A DNA stretch of 64,000 bases from the NCBI RefSeq assembly GCF_011397635.1, contig NC_064769.1, positions 41,144,533-41,208,532 of the forward strand. Reading direction: 5' to 3'. A program made the position numbers and the translations under genes. The notes under the pieces are model-generated. The model ran no database searches and was not told where the DNA came from. It worked only from the letters and a program-made list of their open reading frames with translations. Position 1 is the first letter of the stretch. Each line of letters opens with the position of its first letter. This DNA is from Epinephelus fuscoguttatus (lineage: Eukaryota > Chordata > Actinopteri > Perciformes > Serranidae). Shown piece by piece: positions 42,857 through 54,090 of this stretch.

Positions 42857-42947
42857 TGACCGCTTCCTGCGGGGACTTTCGAAGTAAAATCAAAGAGCAT
42901 GGATAACAAGAGGCGAAGCTCAATAGAACGCCCCATAGCAACAGACT

Positions 42948-43593
42948 TTTTTTATTTATTTATTTATTTTTTATTGTGCGACACACAAAACCTTACATAC
43001 AGACATACACTCATAGATACTTACAAACATACATGGGGTGCAGAGATACACACAAAGCAAGGGTAAAAAAACCCAACAAAAAACAAAAGACAGCCAGAGG
43101 CCTTTACAGATCACTTCCACAAAATTTCTCCATAATAGAGTATGTTTTTGTGGCTTTCTTGTTTCTAATGTCCTTAACTGTGGCAGCATAACGGTGCCGT
43201 TCTTGTCGAAAGGGTACAATGTTTGGTTTAGATTTGACCCATTTGTTTTTATGGATGTGAAATTTCCTCAAACTCAAGATCAACTGACAGAAAAAACACA
43301 AATCTTTGTCTTGATCAAAATAAATAAAAATGTGTTTTTCCTGGAAACTGATCGTTCTTCCTGTTTTCTCTTGCACAAAATGTTGAACATCTTTCCAAAA
43401 AGTTCTACTGTAAGTACATTGATAAAATAAGTGAGAGATGGTTTCATCTTCAAGTCCACAGAAATCACACACATATTCAATGTCCAGTTTAAATATTTCT
43501 AGTGTTTTCTTTGCAGGGTAGATTTGATGTAAAACTTTAAACGAAACTTCTTTCACCTTGTTATTAAGACAGAATTTGTCACCAACCACCACG
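42948..43593 (-). mobile_element. L1-type LINE 3' end with poly(A) and target duplication
   Basis: The minus strand ends in an A-rich tail (complement of TTTTTTTATTTATTTATTTA). It is flanked by the direct repeat CCATAGCAACAGACT at 42933-42947 and 43594-43608, a 15-bp target-site duplication. Inserted in the P-like element. Confidence 0.9.
43104..43590 (-). pseudogene. L1 ORF2 C-terminal fragment
   Basis: Reads KVKEVSFKVLHQIYPAKK, then YVCDFCGLEDETISHLFYQC and SRTFWKDVQHFV. C-x2-C...H-x4-C (CDFCG...HLFYQC) is the zinc-binding C-terminal motif of L1 ORF2. No endonuclease or reverse transcriptase domain remains. Confidence 0.85.
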
Positions 43594-44096
43594 CCATAGC
43601 AACAGACTCGCCCATGGTTTTGTCCTACCGCCGCCATTGTGGACTGTCAGCAGACCGCAGCAGACCCGCTTGCATACAAAAACACACAGACAAACTGAAG
43701 TATATCGCTATTAATCATGCTTACAATGCTACTCACCTCGTGATAGCTTGGTCACAGCTGCTTTTTCACGTTTTTTCAACAAAATATAGACTTTAAAAAA
43801 AACAAAATGAAGAAAAACGGCCTAGATGGCATCTCTACATATTACATCCACTTATGAGAAGATTAACTTAATTACTCTTTCAAAATCACCCCATAAGTCA
43901 ATCTACCAAAAAAAAAATATATAAAAATAAAAAAAAAACCCCCACTATTTTAACTAGAAACACATTAATGGTGACGTCACATAGTCAGGAATAAAGATTT
44001 ATTTACAGTTTGTACAGTAAGGGGACAGTAATAATATTAATAGGCTATGTTAATATATTTTAATGCTAAAGCAGTAATCAGTTCTGATATAAATGG

Positions 44097-44140
44097 TCCA
44101 AGAGGCATATATATATATATATATACATATATGCCTCTTG

Positions 44141-44167
<27 letters not shown>
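44097..44167. repeat. AT microsatellite with a short palindrome
   Basis: CCAAGAGGCATATATATA and TATATATGCCTCTTGG form an inverted repeat around an AT tract, at the broken right end of the P-like copy. A second (AT)n follows at 44142-44167. Confidence 0.8.
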
Positions 44168-44175
<8 letters not shown>

Positions 44176-44848
44176 ATTTATACAACAGTTAGTTCCGGCC
44201 CTGCAATCTGATTGGTCGAGAGACAGTAAAACCGTGACGATATTGGAGTACAACATCACGGTTATTTCACTGTGTATGTATCACTCCGCCTCACAGCTGA
44301 TTGCAATCAGCAATCAAATCAAAACTGACGGTCAGTGTCAGTGAGGTCAGCAGTTGCGTTGTAGGCTAATTAATTCATCCACTGTCAAACAGCCAAAAAT
44401 ATGGATTTATTTCCTAAAATAAGTTTTGAATTGAACTATGAATGGTCATCAGAGGAAGATGAGGGAGAGGAGAAGCTGAATCCATCTGAGCACACATCCA
44501 GGTTTGTCAGTGTTTCATCAGCGGAGCTCAATGACTTGGAGAAAACCAATATACTATCAGATCAGAAGTTAGAGTCGGCTGTGCCTGTGAAGCCACAGTC
44601 CACCATGCAGTCACCAGTCTTATTTCACCGGCTGCACAATTAACGGAAACGTGCAGATAAATGTGTATAAAGAGTAAGTGCCTGGCGCACCATGTCTGCG
44701 TTACATAGCAACGGTGACAGCGGAGTCCTGAGGGAACTATTTTTGTTGGCGGAAGACAAATAAAATGCTTAAATGATCTATTTTGTCCTCATTTTTCAAC
44801 ATTTCTTAATCAGCCTTGCTTATTTAACTGTTGGACTGTTGTATAAAA
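44168..44848 (+). mobile_element. DNA element with TTTATACAACAG ends
   Basis: TTTATACAACAG (44169) is matched by CTGTTGTATAAA (44836-44847). Left-end sequence (GCAATCTGATTGGTCGAGAG, GTATGTATCACTCCGCCTCA) looks like a widespread fish repeat. It contains an 80-codon ORF at 44401-44643. A long hairpin follows immediately and may be part of the same element. Confidence 0.55.
44401..44643 (+). other. 80-codon ORF in the TTTATACAACAG element
   Basis: MDLFPKISFELNYEWSSEED, an acidic stretch, then SRFVSVSSAELNDLEKTN. The RFVSVS..EL..L pattern resembles the N-terminal part of ZMYM/KIAA1958-like (Crypton-derived) fish proteins, but the match is short and from memory. It ends without the recombinase domain, so it is non-functional at best. 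Confidence 0.25.
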
Positions 44849-44979
44849 GCAATATCACACGAGAGGGAGTGATGTTGTACTGTGATATCGTCACGGCTGT
44901 GATTGTCTTCGGCTACGACCGAATCACAGCTGTGACGATATCACAGTACAACATCACTCCCTCTCGTGTGATATTGCTT
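44847..44979. repeat. 58-bp near-perfect inverted repeat (hairpin)
   Basis: The left arm 44847-44904 (AAGCAATATCACACGAGAGG...) and right arm 44922-44979 are reverse complements with one mismatch (CGGCT vs CAGCT). They are separated by a 17-base loop that itself starts GTC and contains GAC. If transcribed it would fold into a stem of about 58 bp. Confidence 0.95.
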
Positions 44980-44980
44980 A

Positions 44981-44981
44981 A

Positions 44982-45026
<45 letters not shown>

Positions 45027-45028
45027 CA
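44981..45028. repeat. (AC)n/(AT)n microsatellite
   Basis: ACACAC tract followed by ATATAT between the hairpin and the DD38E element. Confidence 0.95.
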
Positions 45029-45030
45029 TA

Positions 45031-46659
45031 CAGTACAGGCCAAAAGTTTGGACACACCTTCTCATTCAATGCGTTTTCTTTATTTTCATGACTATTTACA
45101 TTGTAGATTCTCACTGAAGGCATCAAAACTATGAATGAACACATGTGGAGTTATGTACTTAACAAAAAAAGGTGAAATAACTGAAAACATGTTTTATATT
45201 CTAGTTTCTTCAAAATAGCCACCCTTTGTTCTGATTACTGCTTTGCACACTCTTGGCATTCTCTCCATGAGCTTCAAGAGGTAGTCACCTGAAATGGTTT
45301 CCACTTCACAGGTGTGCCTTATCAGGGTTAATTAGTGGAATTTCTTGCTTTATCAATGGGGTTGGGACCATCAGTTGTGTTGTGCAGAAGTCAGGTTAAT
45401 ACACAGCCGACAGCCCTATTGGACAACTGTTAAAATTCATATTATGGCAAGAACCAATCAGCTAACTAAAGAAAAACCAGTGGCCATCATTACTTTAAGA
45501 AATGAAGGTCAGTCAGTCCGGAAAATTGCAAAAACTTTAAATGTGTCCCCAAGTGGAGTCGCAAAAACCATCAAGCGCTACAACGAAACTGGCACACATG
45601 AGGACCGACCCAGGAAAGGAAGACCAAGAGTCACCTCTGCTTCTGAGGATAAGTTCATCCGAGTCACCAGCCTCAGAAATCGCAAGTTAACAGCAGCTCA
45701 GCTCAGAGACCAGATGAATGCCACACAGAGTTCTAGCAGCAGACCCATCTCTAGAACAACTGTTAAGAGGAGACTGCGCGAATCAGGCCTTCATGGTCAA
45801 ATAGCTGCTAGGAAACCACTGCTAAGATGAGTCAACAAGCAGAAGAGATTTGTTTGGGCCAAGAAACACAAGGAATGGACATTAGACCAGTGGAAATCTG
45901 TGCTTTGGTCTGATGAGTCCAAATTTGAGATCTTTGGTTCCAACCGCCGTGTCTTTGTGAGACGAGAGAAAAGGTGAACGGATGGATTCCACATGCCTGG
46001 TTCCCACTGTGAAGCATGGAGGAGGAGGTGTGATGGTGTGGGAGTGTTTTGCTGGTGACACTGTTGGGATTTATTCAAAATTGAAGGCACACTGAACCAG
46101 CATGGCTACCACAGCATCCTGCAGCGACATGCCATCCCATCCGGTTTGCGTTTAGTTGGACGATCATTTATTTTTCAACAGGACAATGACCCCAAACACA
46201 CCTCCAGGCTGTGTAAGGGCTATTTGACCAAGAAGGAGAGTGATGGAGTGCTGCGGCAGATGACCTGGCCTCCACAGTCACCGGACCTGAACCCAATGGA
46301 GATGGTTTGGGGTGAGCTGGACCGCAGAGTGAAGGCAAAGGGGCCAACAAGTGCTAAACACCTCTGGGAACTCCTTCAAGACTGTTGGAAAACCATTTCA
46401 GGTGACTACCTCTTGAAGCTCATGGAGAGAATGCCAAGAGTGTGCAAAGCAGTAATCAGAGCAAAGGGTGGCTATTTTGAAGAAACTAGAATATAAAACA
46501 TGTTTTCAGTTATTTCACCTTTTTTTGTTAAGTACATAACTCCACATGTGTTCATTCATAGTTTTGATGCCTTCAGTGAGAATCTACAATGTAAATAGTC
46601 ATGAAAATAAAGAAAACGCATTGAATGAGATGGTGTGTCCAAACTTTTGGCCTGTACTG
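45031..46659 (+). mobile_element. Tc1/mariner element, DD38E (Intruder-like), inactive
   Basis: Ends CAGTACAGGCCAAAAGTTTG and its complement CCAAACTTTTGGCCTGTACTG, flanked by TA at 45029-45030 and 46660-46661. Long terminal repeats (about 200 bp with TTCATGACTATTTACATTG and AACATGTTTTATATTCTAG). The transposase gene is broken. Confidence 0.95.
45444..46496 (+). pseudogene. DD38E Tc1-like transposase, broken
   Basis: MARTNQLTKEKPVAIITL, a paired-type helix-turn-helix (GQSVRKIAKTLNVSPSGVA), then an in-frame TGA at 45828. The frame resumes (KRFVWAKKHKEWTLDQW, VLWSDESKFEIFG), is lost near 45976, and picks up at 46146 (FIFQQDNDPKHTSRLCKGYL, WPPQSPDLNPMEMVWGELD). I count 38 residues between the second Asp (QQD) and the Glu (PME), i.e. 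DD38E as in the Intruder family rather than DD34E. Not functional. Confidence 0.9.
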
Positions 46660-46724
46660 TATATGTATATATATATAATATATATATATAATTAATGATG
46701 GGCAAATGTGTTTGTGTATGTGCT

Positions 46725-46930
46725 GCCCAGCTGTCTGATGCTATTAGTGTGTTGTTATGGTTGTTTTCTTCTATCCACTCCAAACCTAATTTAATAGCTG
46801 AAAACTCCACTGCATATACTGATAAATGGTCTGTGGTTCTTTTCTTGATATGTAATGAAAACTGCAGCTCCTGTTCGTCCAGTATCAGGGTCTTTTGACC
46901 CATCGGTGAAAATCACTGTTTTGTCTGAGA
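46725..46930 (-). pseudogene. RNase H domain of the I-like LINE
   Basis: VIFTDGSKDPDTGRTGAAVF (first Asp), VEFSAIKLGLEWIEE (Glu) and IASDSWAA (Asp) are the RNase H catalytic motifs, in two overlapping frames. A copy in the opposite orientation lies at 53645-53851, nearly identical. Confidence 0.85.
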
Positions 46931-47945
46931 AGTGTTTTTCCAGATAACCCTGAGCTACCCTCCCAGGAGAGACTTGCTTACTCTTTTTCTTCAGTTGTTG
47001 CTGTATTTCTAGGTTTTCTGATGGTTCTACAAATAGCCCGGGAGAAGTACGTGAATGAGGGATTGTTGGACTGAATTGTATATGACCTAAACCTGCTGGT
47101 CCTGCCTTTATGTTCCCTATCCATCCAAAGCTCATAAAATTAGAGTCATTATGTTCCCAACAGTCCTCCAGGATGGCTTTAGCAGGGTGGGAAATGCTAT
47201 GCCCTTGAAGACTGACCCAGTATGCTAACATAAGTTTCATTCTTCTGATCCGAAAAGTTTATTCCCCCATTTCCACTTGTATGGCTGCTACTGGAGAGGA
47301 TTTAAATGCTCCACTACATATCCTCAGTCCCTGTGCCTGCTGTACATCCAACTTTTTAAGATGACTTTCTGCTGCTGATAAATACCCTATACACCCATAG
47401 TCTAGTGTTGTTCTCATAATAGTCTGATATATATTTAACAGTGATACTCTGGTTGCTCCCCAGTCTCTTCCTGACAAGCATCTTAAGAGATTGTTGACTT
47501 GTCTTATCCCTTATTTTATCGATGTGATACTTCCAAGTCAACTTTTCATCCAGCCACATACCCAGTAACCTAATGACCCCGACCTGCTCAATTGTTTGGC
47601 CATACAGTTTCAAGGAGATCTCTTTATGATGTCTGGAAAAACATATTCCTTGTGCTTTGAGCTATTCTTCCGGCTTTCTTACAGTGCAGACGCTCTGCTG
47701 CTTGCGCTCCGCTTTGCTTACATTCTTTTGTGGATACACTTGTTTTTTTTCTGCTAAAAGCTACAGAAAGTAGATCCTGGATACTTATAAAGCATGGGGA
47801 CTTTAATTTGTGAAAGATACAGAGGACTTCTGCCATATTTTCACCACTTTTTCACCACTTTAGTACTGTGTGAGCAGGACTGAGGCACAGTGCAAGCCTT
47901 TTGCTGTGTCTGTGACTGGAAACCTGTGATCAGGACAAGGACAAG

Positions 47946-49469
47946 ATGGCAAAATCTGTGAGCTGCACAGAATGTGAGCGACTAACTGAGACAATAAGGC
48001 AGCTTCAAATGAAGAATGAAACACTACAGCAAATTCGTGAAAGTGAACAATTTATTGACTCTGTGGCAGCTAACATACAAGGGGCTGATGGACAGACTGG
48101 TGTATATGGAAATACAACAAATGTGGAGCACACCATCGCTGACTTGGCTGACACAATCCCATGGATATGTCCTAACACCACTGGATCAGCTGCAGAGGCT
48201 CCCAAACTGGCCTTTCCTAACAACCCTTCCTACTGGCACAGGACTGGTGCTCGACCAAAAGCATCAACTCCAGCTAGGACTTGGTCTGATGTCACTAGAC
48301 GCAGAGGCAAATCCAGCAGGAAATCAGTCAAGAGAGCCCCAACGCTCACCCCTCCACTTGAACTCTCTCTACAGAACAGGTATGATGCACTGGCTCCAAA
48401 TGAAATATGTGACAATACCAACTACACTGAACCCAGGCAGGCCAAGGCTATCCAAAATGCAAACCATAGCCCCAAAACCACTGCTAGACCCAGGGCCAGA
48501 AAAAACTATGCTAACTCCACACCTGAGAAGCCAAGGGCCAGGAGAAGTATCGCTAACACCACACCTGATCAGCCAGACACCATCCTGATCGGAGACTCAA
48601 TAACCAAGCATGTAAGAATGGCAAAGACTGAAAATCTAACAGTGTCTGACACGTCTGTCAGGGAGCTAACTGAGCTGTTGCCAGTGATCCTCTCTGCACA
48701 CCCCAGTAACATGAGGATCATCATCCATGCTGGGTCTTTTGACATTCTACGAGGAAAAACTGGCTCTGAGATCTTGAAAAAAGACTTTTCCTTGCTCCCG
48801 GAGAAACTGAGTGACTGTCAGTCACAAAATGTGTTCATTTCTGGCCCCATTCCAACCCTGGGGAAGGGAATCGAGTCTTTTACCAGACTCCTTGCCCTGA
48901 ATACATGGCTGACATCGGCATGCTTCACTCATGGGATAAAGTTCATTGACAATTTTAACATCTTTTGGAACTCTAAGGATCGTTTTCAGCGTGATGGGAT
49001 TCATCCGAACATCACTGGATGCAGACTACTCGGGGCCAACCTACGTCATGCTCTTGGAAGGCCATACCAAAACAAGAATGGACAGATAAGAGCCAAGGAC
49101 AAGTACGTGGCACAGAGACAGACAGCCTGCAGCTCTCCCCCTTCACCTGACCCTTTGCTCCACATCACCCAAGGCATTCAGAGGATGTCCCTGTCCCAGT
49201 TAGGGATCCAACAACCTCCCTCCTGCCCTTCACCACAACCACCAAGGAGCCAACGCCACCCCCCTCCAGCACCGGCGCAAACACTAAAGAGCCAACGTCG
49301 ACCCTCCCCACCACCACCACAATCACCACGGAGCCAGCGTCAACCCCCCCCTCCACCACGCTCACCAATCAAGGAGTTAGTTAAAGCTGCCACACTAAAG
49401 CTCAGTCAAATTGATGAACTCTTAAATAGTAGCCCTAGACGTCATCACTCAGGTGCCTGTCAGAGATGA
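47946..49469 (+). CDS. LINE ORF1 protein with SGNH esterase domain, intact 507 residues
   Basis: Nucleic-acid-binding accessory protein of an L2/CR1-type LINE. Residues 1-40 have a C-x2-C pair and a coiled coil (LTETIRQLQMKNETLQQI). Residues 90-210 are basic and low-complexity. Residues 212-370 form the esterase domain: ILIGDSITKHVRM (GDS nucleophile block, Ser at 218), IIIHAGSFDIL (block III; Asn of the usual GxND replaced, here GSFD), FISGPIPTLG, and RDGIHPN (catalytic Asp-x2-His, about 350-353). The C-terminus is Pro/Ser-rich (PPPPQSPRSQRQPPPPP). Frame fully open. Confidence 0.88.
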   Translation: MAKSVSCTECERLTETIRQLQMKNETLQQIRESEQFIDSVAANIQGADGQTGVYGNTTNVEHTIADLADTIPWICPNTTGSAAEAPKLAFPNNPSYWHRTGARPKASTPARTWSDVTRRRGKSSRKSVKRAPTLTPPLELSLQNRYDALAPNEICDNTNYTEPRQAKAIQNANHSPKTTARPRARKNYANSTPEKPRARRSIANTTPDQPDTILIGDSITKHVRMAKTENLTVSDTSVRELTELLPVILSAHPSNMRIIIHAGSFDILRGKTGSEILKKDFSLLPEKLSDCQSQNVFISGPIPTLGKGIESFTRLLALNTWLTSACFTHGIKFIDNFNIFWNSKDRFQRDGIHPNITGCRLLGANLRHALGRPYQNKNGQIRAKDKYVAQRQTACSSPPSPDPLLHITQGIQRMSLSQLGIQQPPSCPSPQPPRSQRHPPPAPAQTLKSQRRPSPPPPQSPRSQRQPPPPPRSPIKELVKAATLKLSQIDELLNSSPRRHHSGACQR

Positions 49470-49592
49470 GTCAGACCCCATGCCACTTCCTTAAACATAC
49501 CGGCAATCTTAAATAGCCGGTGGCATGGTCAAACACATCTTGAAATTGAAAAGCATCAGCCAGAGTCATCTCCAAGGTCTGTCATTCCTGTT

Positions 49593-52498
49593 TTGACTAG
49601 CATCAGGAAAAACAATGTGTACTCGAAGCGCACAGCTACTCTATCTAATCTGACTCCAGTTATGCGTCAGCCACAGACTGTGTCAGACAATGTTAGTACA
49701 CTAAACTTAGCTTTATTAAATATCAGATCTCTGGCTGGCAAGTCACTATTAATTAATGATTTTATTATCAAGAGAAACCTTGATTTTATGTTTTTAACTG
49801 AAACTTGGTTAAATGAAAACAACAGTGCAGCAGTACTTATTGAATCAGCCCCCCCAAACTTTCATTTTATCAGCTCAGTTAGAGAACTCAGGAAAGGAGG
49901 TGGAGTAGCCACTTTATTTAAGAATGTTTACCAGTGCAAACAGCTGTCATATGGGAAGTCTGAGTCTTTTGAATATGTTGCACTGCAGTTGAGATCCTCC
50001 TGTCAAGCAGTATTAGTAACCATTTACAGGCCTCCAAAATATAGTGCACACTTTGTTGATGACTTTTCTAAACTATTGTCTGTTGTCTGTATTGATTTTG
50101 ACTGTGTTGTTATAGTGGGTGATTTTAATATCCATATTGATAATCCCAAAGATGGCAGTGTGAAAGAACTTTTCTACATCCTGGACAACTTTGAACTTTC
50201 CCAGCATGTAACAGAGCCAACACACAATAAGGGACATATTTTAGATCTAATTATCTCCAAAGGGCTCAACATTTCTGAGGTTGTGGTGACTGATGTTGCC
50301 TTTTCTGATCATTACTGTGTTTTCTTTAAAATGGCCATCTCCGTTGACACCAGTAAAAGTACAACAAGGGTAATCAGAAAACGCTATGTCAGTGAAAACA
50401 CCTGTACACTATTCACCCAGGATTTTATACCCACACCAGCTCTGCCCTCAGTCTCTGTCAATGATCTGGTTCATAGTTTCAGCTCTAAAGCTATGAATAT
50501 TATGGACAATATTGCCACCATGAAGGGCAAAGTTGTCTCTGGTAAGAAAAAACCACCATGGAGGAACGCCACACAGGTAAAAGCTCAAAAAAGAGAATGC
50601 AGAAAAGCAGAACGCAGGTGGCGAAAAACCAAACTCCAGGTTCATTATGACATCTGTAAGGAAAGTCTGCACATCTATAGCTTGGAGCTAAAAAGGGCGC
50701 AGCAGTCCTTTTTCTCTGAGATTATCAACAAAAATAACAACAATGCACGGACTTTATTTACTGTTGTTGACAGACTGACAAACCCATCAGCGTCAGTCCC
50801 TCCTGAACTGCTATCCACCAAGGCATGCAATGACTTTGCTTCTTTTTTCACAGACAAGATTTTAAAGATAAGACAGACAGTCTGTAACTCCAACACAGTG
50901 ACTATTTCACCTGTGCCTCATAAGACTACTCCAGTTAATTTGGCACTTTTTCACCCATTAAATTATGCTACTTTGACAGACATAGTTAGAAACCTTAGGT
51001 CCACCACCTGCTGCCTTGACACTCTGCCTACAAGCTTTTTTAAAGATGTTTTTAACTGCATAGCATCAGATATACTACAGATAGTCAACTGTTCTCTTCA
51101 GTCAGGCCTTTTTCCAGCGGCCCTGAAGACTGCCTTCATTAAACCTCTCTTAAAAAAGCCTAATCTGGATGCCTCAGTAATAAATAACTACAGGCCCATA
51201 TCAAACCTACCATTTTTAGGAAAGATCATTGAAAAGGTTGTTTTTCAGCAACTTAACACCTTCTTGGAGCAAAACAATATCTTTGATGCCTTTCAGTCTG
51301 GATTTCGAGCACATCACAGCACTGAGACTGCACTTGTAAAAGTTTTAAATGACATTCATCTGAGCAGTGATGCATCAAAGATTTCGGTTCTGGTATTACT
51401 GGACCTCAGTGCTGCATTTGACACAGTTGACCATAAGATACTGCTCAACAGACTAGAAAAGTTTGTGGGACTTGGCACTGTGCTAAATTGGTTTAAATCT
51501 TATTTACAAGACAGGGATTTCTTTGTGTCACTTGGCAATTATGAATCTGTGCGAACAAAGATTACATGTGGAGTTCCTCAAGGGTCCATTCTTGGGCCTC
51601 TTCTGTTCAACATCTATATGCTCCCTCTTGCTCAGATTATGGAATATCATAACATCTCCTACCATACTTATGCAGATGACACACAACTTTACATAACAGT
51701 GTCACCAGATGACTACAGTCCCCTACATCTGCTAAATAAGTGCATTGACGAAATCAATACATTGATGTGCCAGAATTTTCTACAACTAAACACAGACAAA
51801 ACTGAGACAGTTGTTTTTGGCCCCAAAGAACAAAGATCAACAGTCAGTGCTCACCTTGACGCCATGACACTAAAACCTACAAATCAAGCCAGAAATCTTG
51901 GTGTAGTTCTGGACTCAGACCTAAATTTCAATCGTCACATTAAGACAATTACTAAATCAGCCTACTACCACCTTAAAAACATAGCAAGAATAAAAAAAAT
52001 CTGTCTAAACAAGATACAGAAAAACTTGTTCATGCTTTCTTTTTCAGCAGGCTGGACTATTGTAACGGTGTCTTCACAGGCCTGAGTAAAAAATCAATCA
52101 GACAACTGCAGCTCGTCCAGAACGCTGCTGCCAGAGTCCTCACCAACACCAAGAGAGTGGAGCACATCACACCAGTGCTTAAGTCACTGCACAGGCTTCC
52201 TGTGTGTCAAAGGATAGACTTTAAAATCTTGTTACTTGTCTATAAAGCACTAAATGGTCTCGGGCCTAAATACATCTCTGATATACTTGTACGTTATGAA
52301 GCATTCAGACCCCTCAGATCATCTGGAACAGGTTTACTCAGTGTTCCCAGGATCAAAACCAAACAAGGTGAAGCAGCCTTTAGTTTCTATGCTCCCCGCC
52401 TGTGGAACAAACTTCCAGAATATCTGAGGTCGGCTGAAACTGTCAGCTCATTTAAATCAGGGCTTAAAACATTACTATTTACTGCAGCTTACCAGTGA
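49593..52498 (+). pseudogene. LINE ORF2 (APE endonuclease, reverse transcriptase), one frameshift
   Basis: The first 830 codons are open. Endonuclease: [46 protein letters not shown]. Reverse transcriptase: [68 protein letters not shown] one-base deletion near 52015 (LNK|DTEKLVHAF) shifts the frame; the C-terminal domain continues in another frame ([29 protein letters not shown]) to 52498. Without the shift it would be about 965 codons. No other lesion seen. Confidence 0.9.
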
Positions 52499-53644
52499 AC
52501 TAGATATGTAACTTATTGTTAGGATAATCTGTAGCTGTTGTTTTTATATTTGTCTGCTGTTGCTTTTGCTTTATGTTTGCTTTTTAAATGCATTTTCTGC
52601 ACTGTTTTTCTTGCTTTTAGATTTTGTTTTTAATGATCTATTGTTTATTGTTTTGTCTTTAATGTTTTATCTTAGCATATTTCCCTTGTAAAGCACATTG
52701 AATTGCCTTGTGTATGAATGGTGCTATATAAATAAAATTGCCTTGCCTTGCCTTGCCTTGTGTCTTTGCAACCGATAGTTTAACTTCTATTGTTCTCCCA
52801 TACATGAACTCTGATACCCAGTTGTACAGTTTCCCATTCACACCTAATTTATTGAGTTTGATGAGTAGTCCCTCTTTCCATAACATATTGTACGCTTTCT
52901 CAATATCAAAAAAATACAGCAATCACGATTTCTCTGTTGGTCTGAGCTTTCCTTATTTCTGATTCTAGACATAAGACACTATCCAACATCCCTCTTCCCC
53001 TACGAAATCCACTTTGATAATTTGACAATAGTTTTTTATTCTCTAAAAAGTCTGTTTGTCTCTCTGTCACCATTTATTCCAAAGTTTTCCCTAACTGCGA
53101 TGTTAGAGCGATGGGTCTGTAACTAGAGGGATTTGATGAGCCTTTACCTGGTTTTAGTGTAGGTAATATAACTGATTCCTTCCATATTGATGGGAGATTA
53201 CCTGTGTCCCATATTTTATTAAACAGTCTTAACACTGCTTCAAGCGCACTGTCTGTCATATGAGCTAACATACTGTAGCATACACCATCTTTCCCTGGTG
53301 ACTTTTGTCGTGCATTTAATATTGCTCTCTTCATTTCAAATCGAGTGAACGGTAAATCTAGGTCTTCTCCTGATGATGCCCTTCTTTCTGTAATTCCTAT
53401 ATTTTGTGTATGGGTATTATCTCTACACTGCTTAGCTTTTATAAATAAATTATAATTATTATGAGCTGTGAACCTTCACAAATGTCTTCACTAGGGGCTC
53501 TGCCTTTTCTACAGTACTTATGTTATCGCTAATGCATCACTGGTATTTCAAAGTTAGTCTTTATGCCATTCATTTTCCTAATCATTCCCCATACATCTGC
53601 CAACTGTGTCATTCATTGATTCATCTGTTTTGTCATTCATCATC

Positions 53645-53851
53645 AGACAAAACAGTGATTTTCACCGATGGGTCAAAAGACCCTGATACTGGACGAACAG
53701 GAGCTGCAGTTTTCATTACATATCAAGAAAAGAACCACAGATCATTTATCAGTATATGCAGTGGAGTTTTCAGCTATTAAATTAGGTTTGGAGTGGATAG
53801 AAGAAAACAACCATAACAACACACTAATAGCATCAGACAGCTGGGCAGCAC
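53645..53851 (+). pseudogene. Captured RNase H fragment (inverted copy of 46725-46930)
   Basis: Plus strand encodes SDKTVIFTDGSKDPDTGRTG and VEFSAIKLGLEWIEE...SDSWAA. The encoded segment differs from the minus-strand copy at 46725 by one residue (NHRS vs NHRP). Both copies stop at GGGCAGCA. It sits inside the SINE insertion. Confidence 0.9.
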
Positions 53852-54090
53852 TTTCATTCATTCATCCGTTCATCTTCTAACCGCTTCATCCTCTTGAGGG
53901 TCGCAGGGGGGCAACTGGAGCCTGTCCCAGCTGACACTGGGTGAGAGGCAGGGTTCACCCTGGACAGGTCACCAGACTATCACAGGGCTGACACATAGAG
54001 ACAGACAACCATTCACACTCACATTCACACCTACGGACAATTTAGAGTCACCAATTAACCTGCATGTCTTTGGACTGTGGGAGGAAGCTG

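Larger units (their letters stand above)
42891..44106. mobile_element. P-like transposon copy 2, split by an L1
   Basis: Starts CAAAGAGCATGGATAACAAG, the same terminus as 5793. Homology to the first copy runs on from 43608 (GCCCATGGTTT, GCTTACAATGCTACTCACCT, GATGGCATCTCTACATATTA) to GGTCCAAGAGGC at 44106. The right half with THAP sequence and the right terminus are lost. Its left end lies 42 bases from the fktn uORF start. Confidence 0.75.
47640..52755 (+). mobile_element. L2/CR1-like LINE copy C, nearly complete
   Basis: 5' UTR of about 300 bp, ORF1 (47946-49469), a 123-bp spacer, ORF2 (49593-52498 with one frameshift), a 3' UTR and the tail TATATAAATAAAATTGCCTTG with CCTTG repeats. Inserted into the I-like LINE. 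ORF1 intact and ORF2 open except one site, so it is young. Confidence 0.93.
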
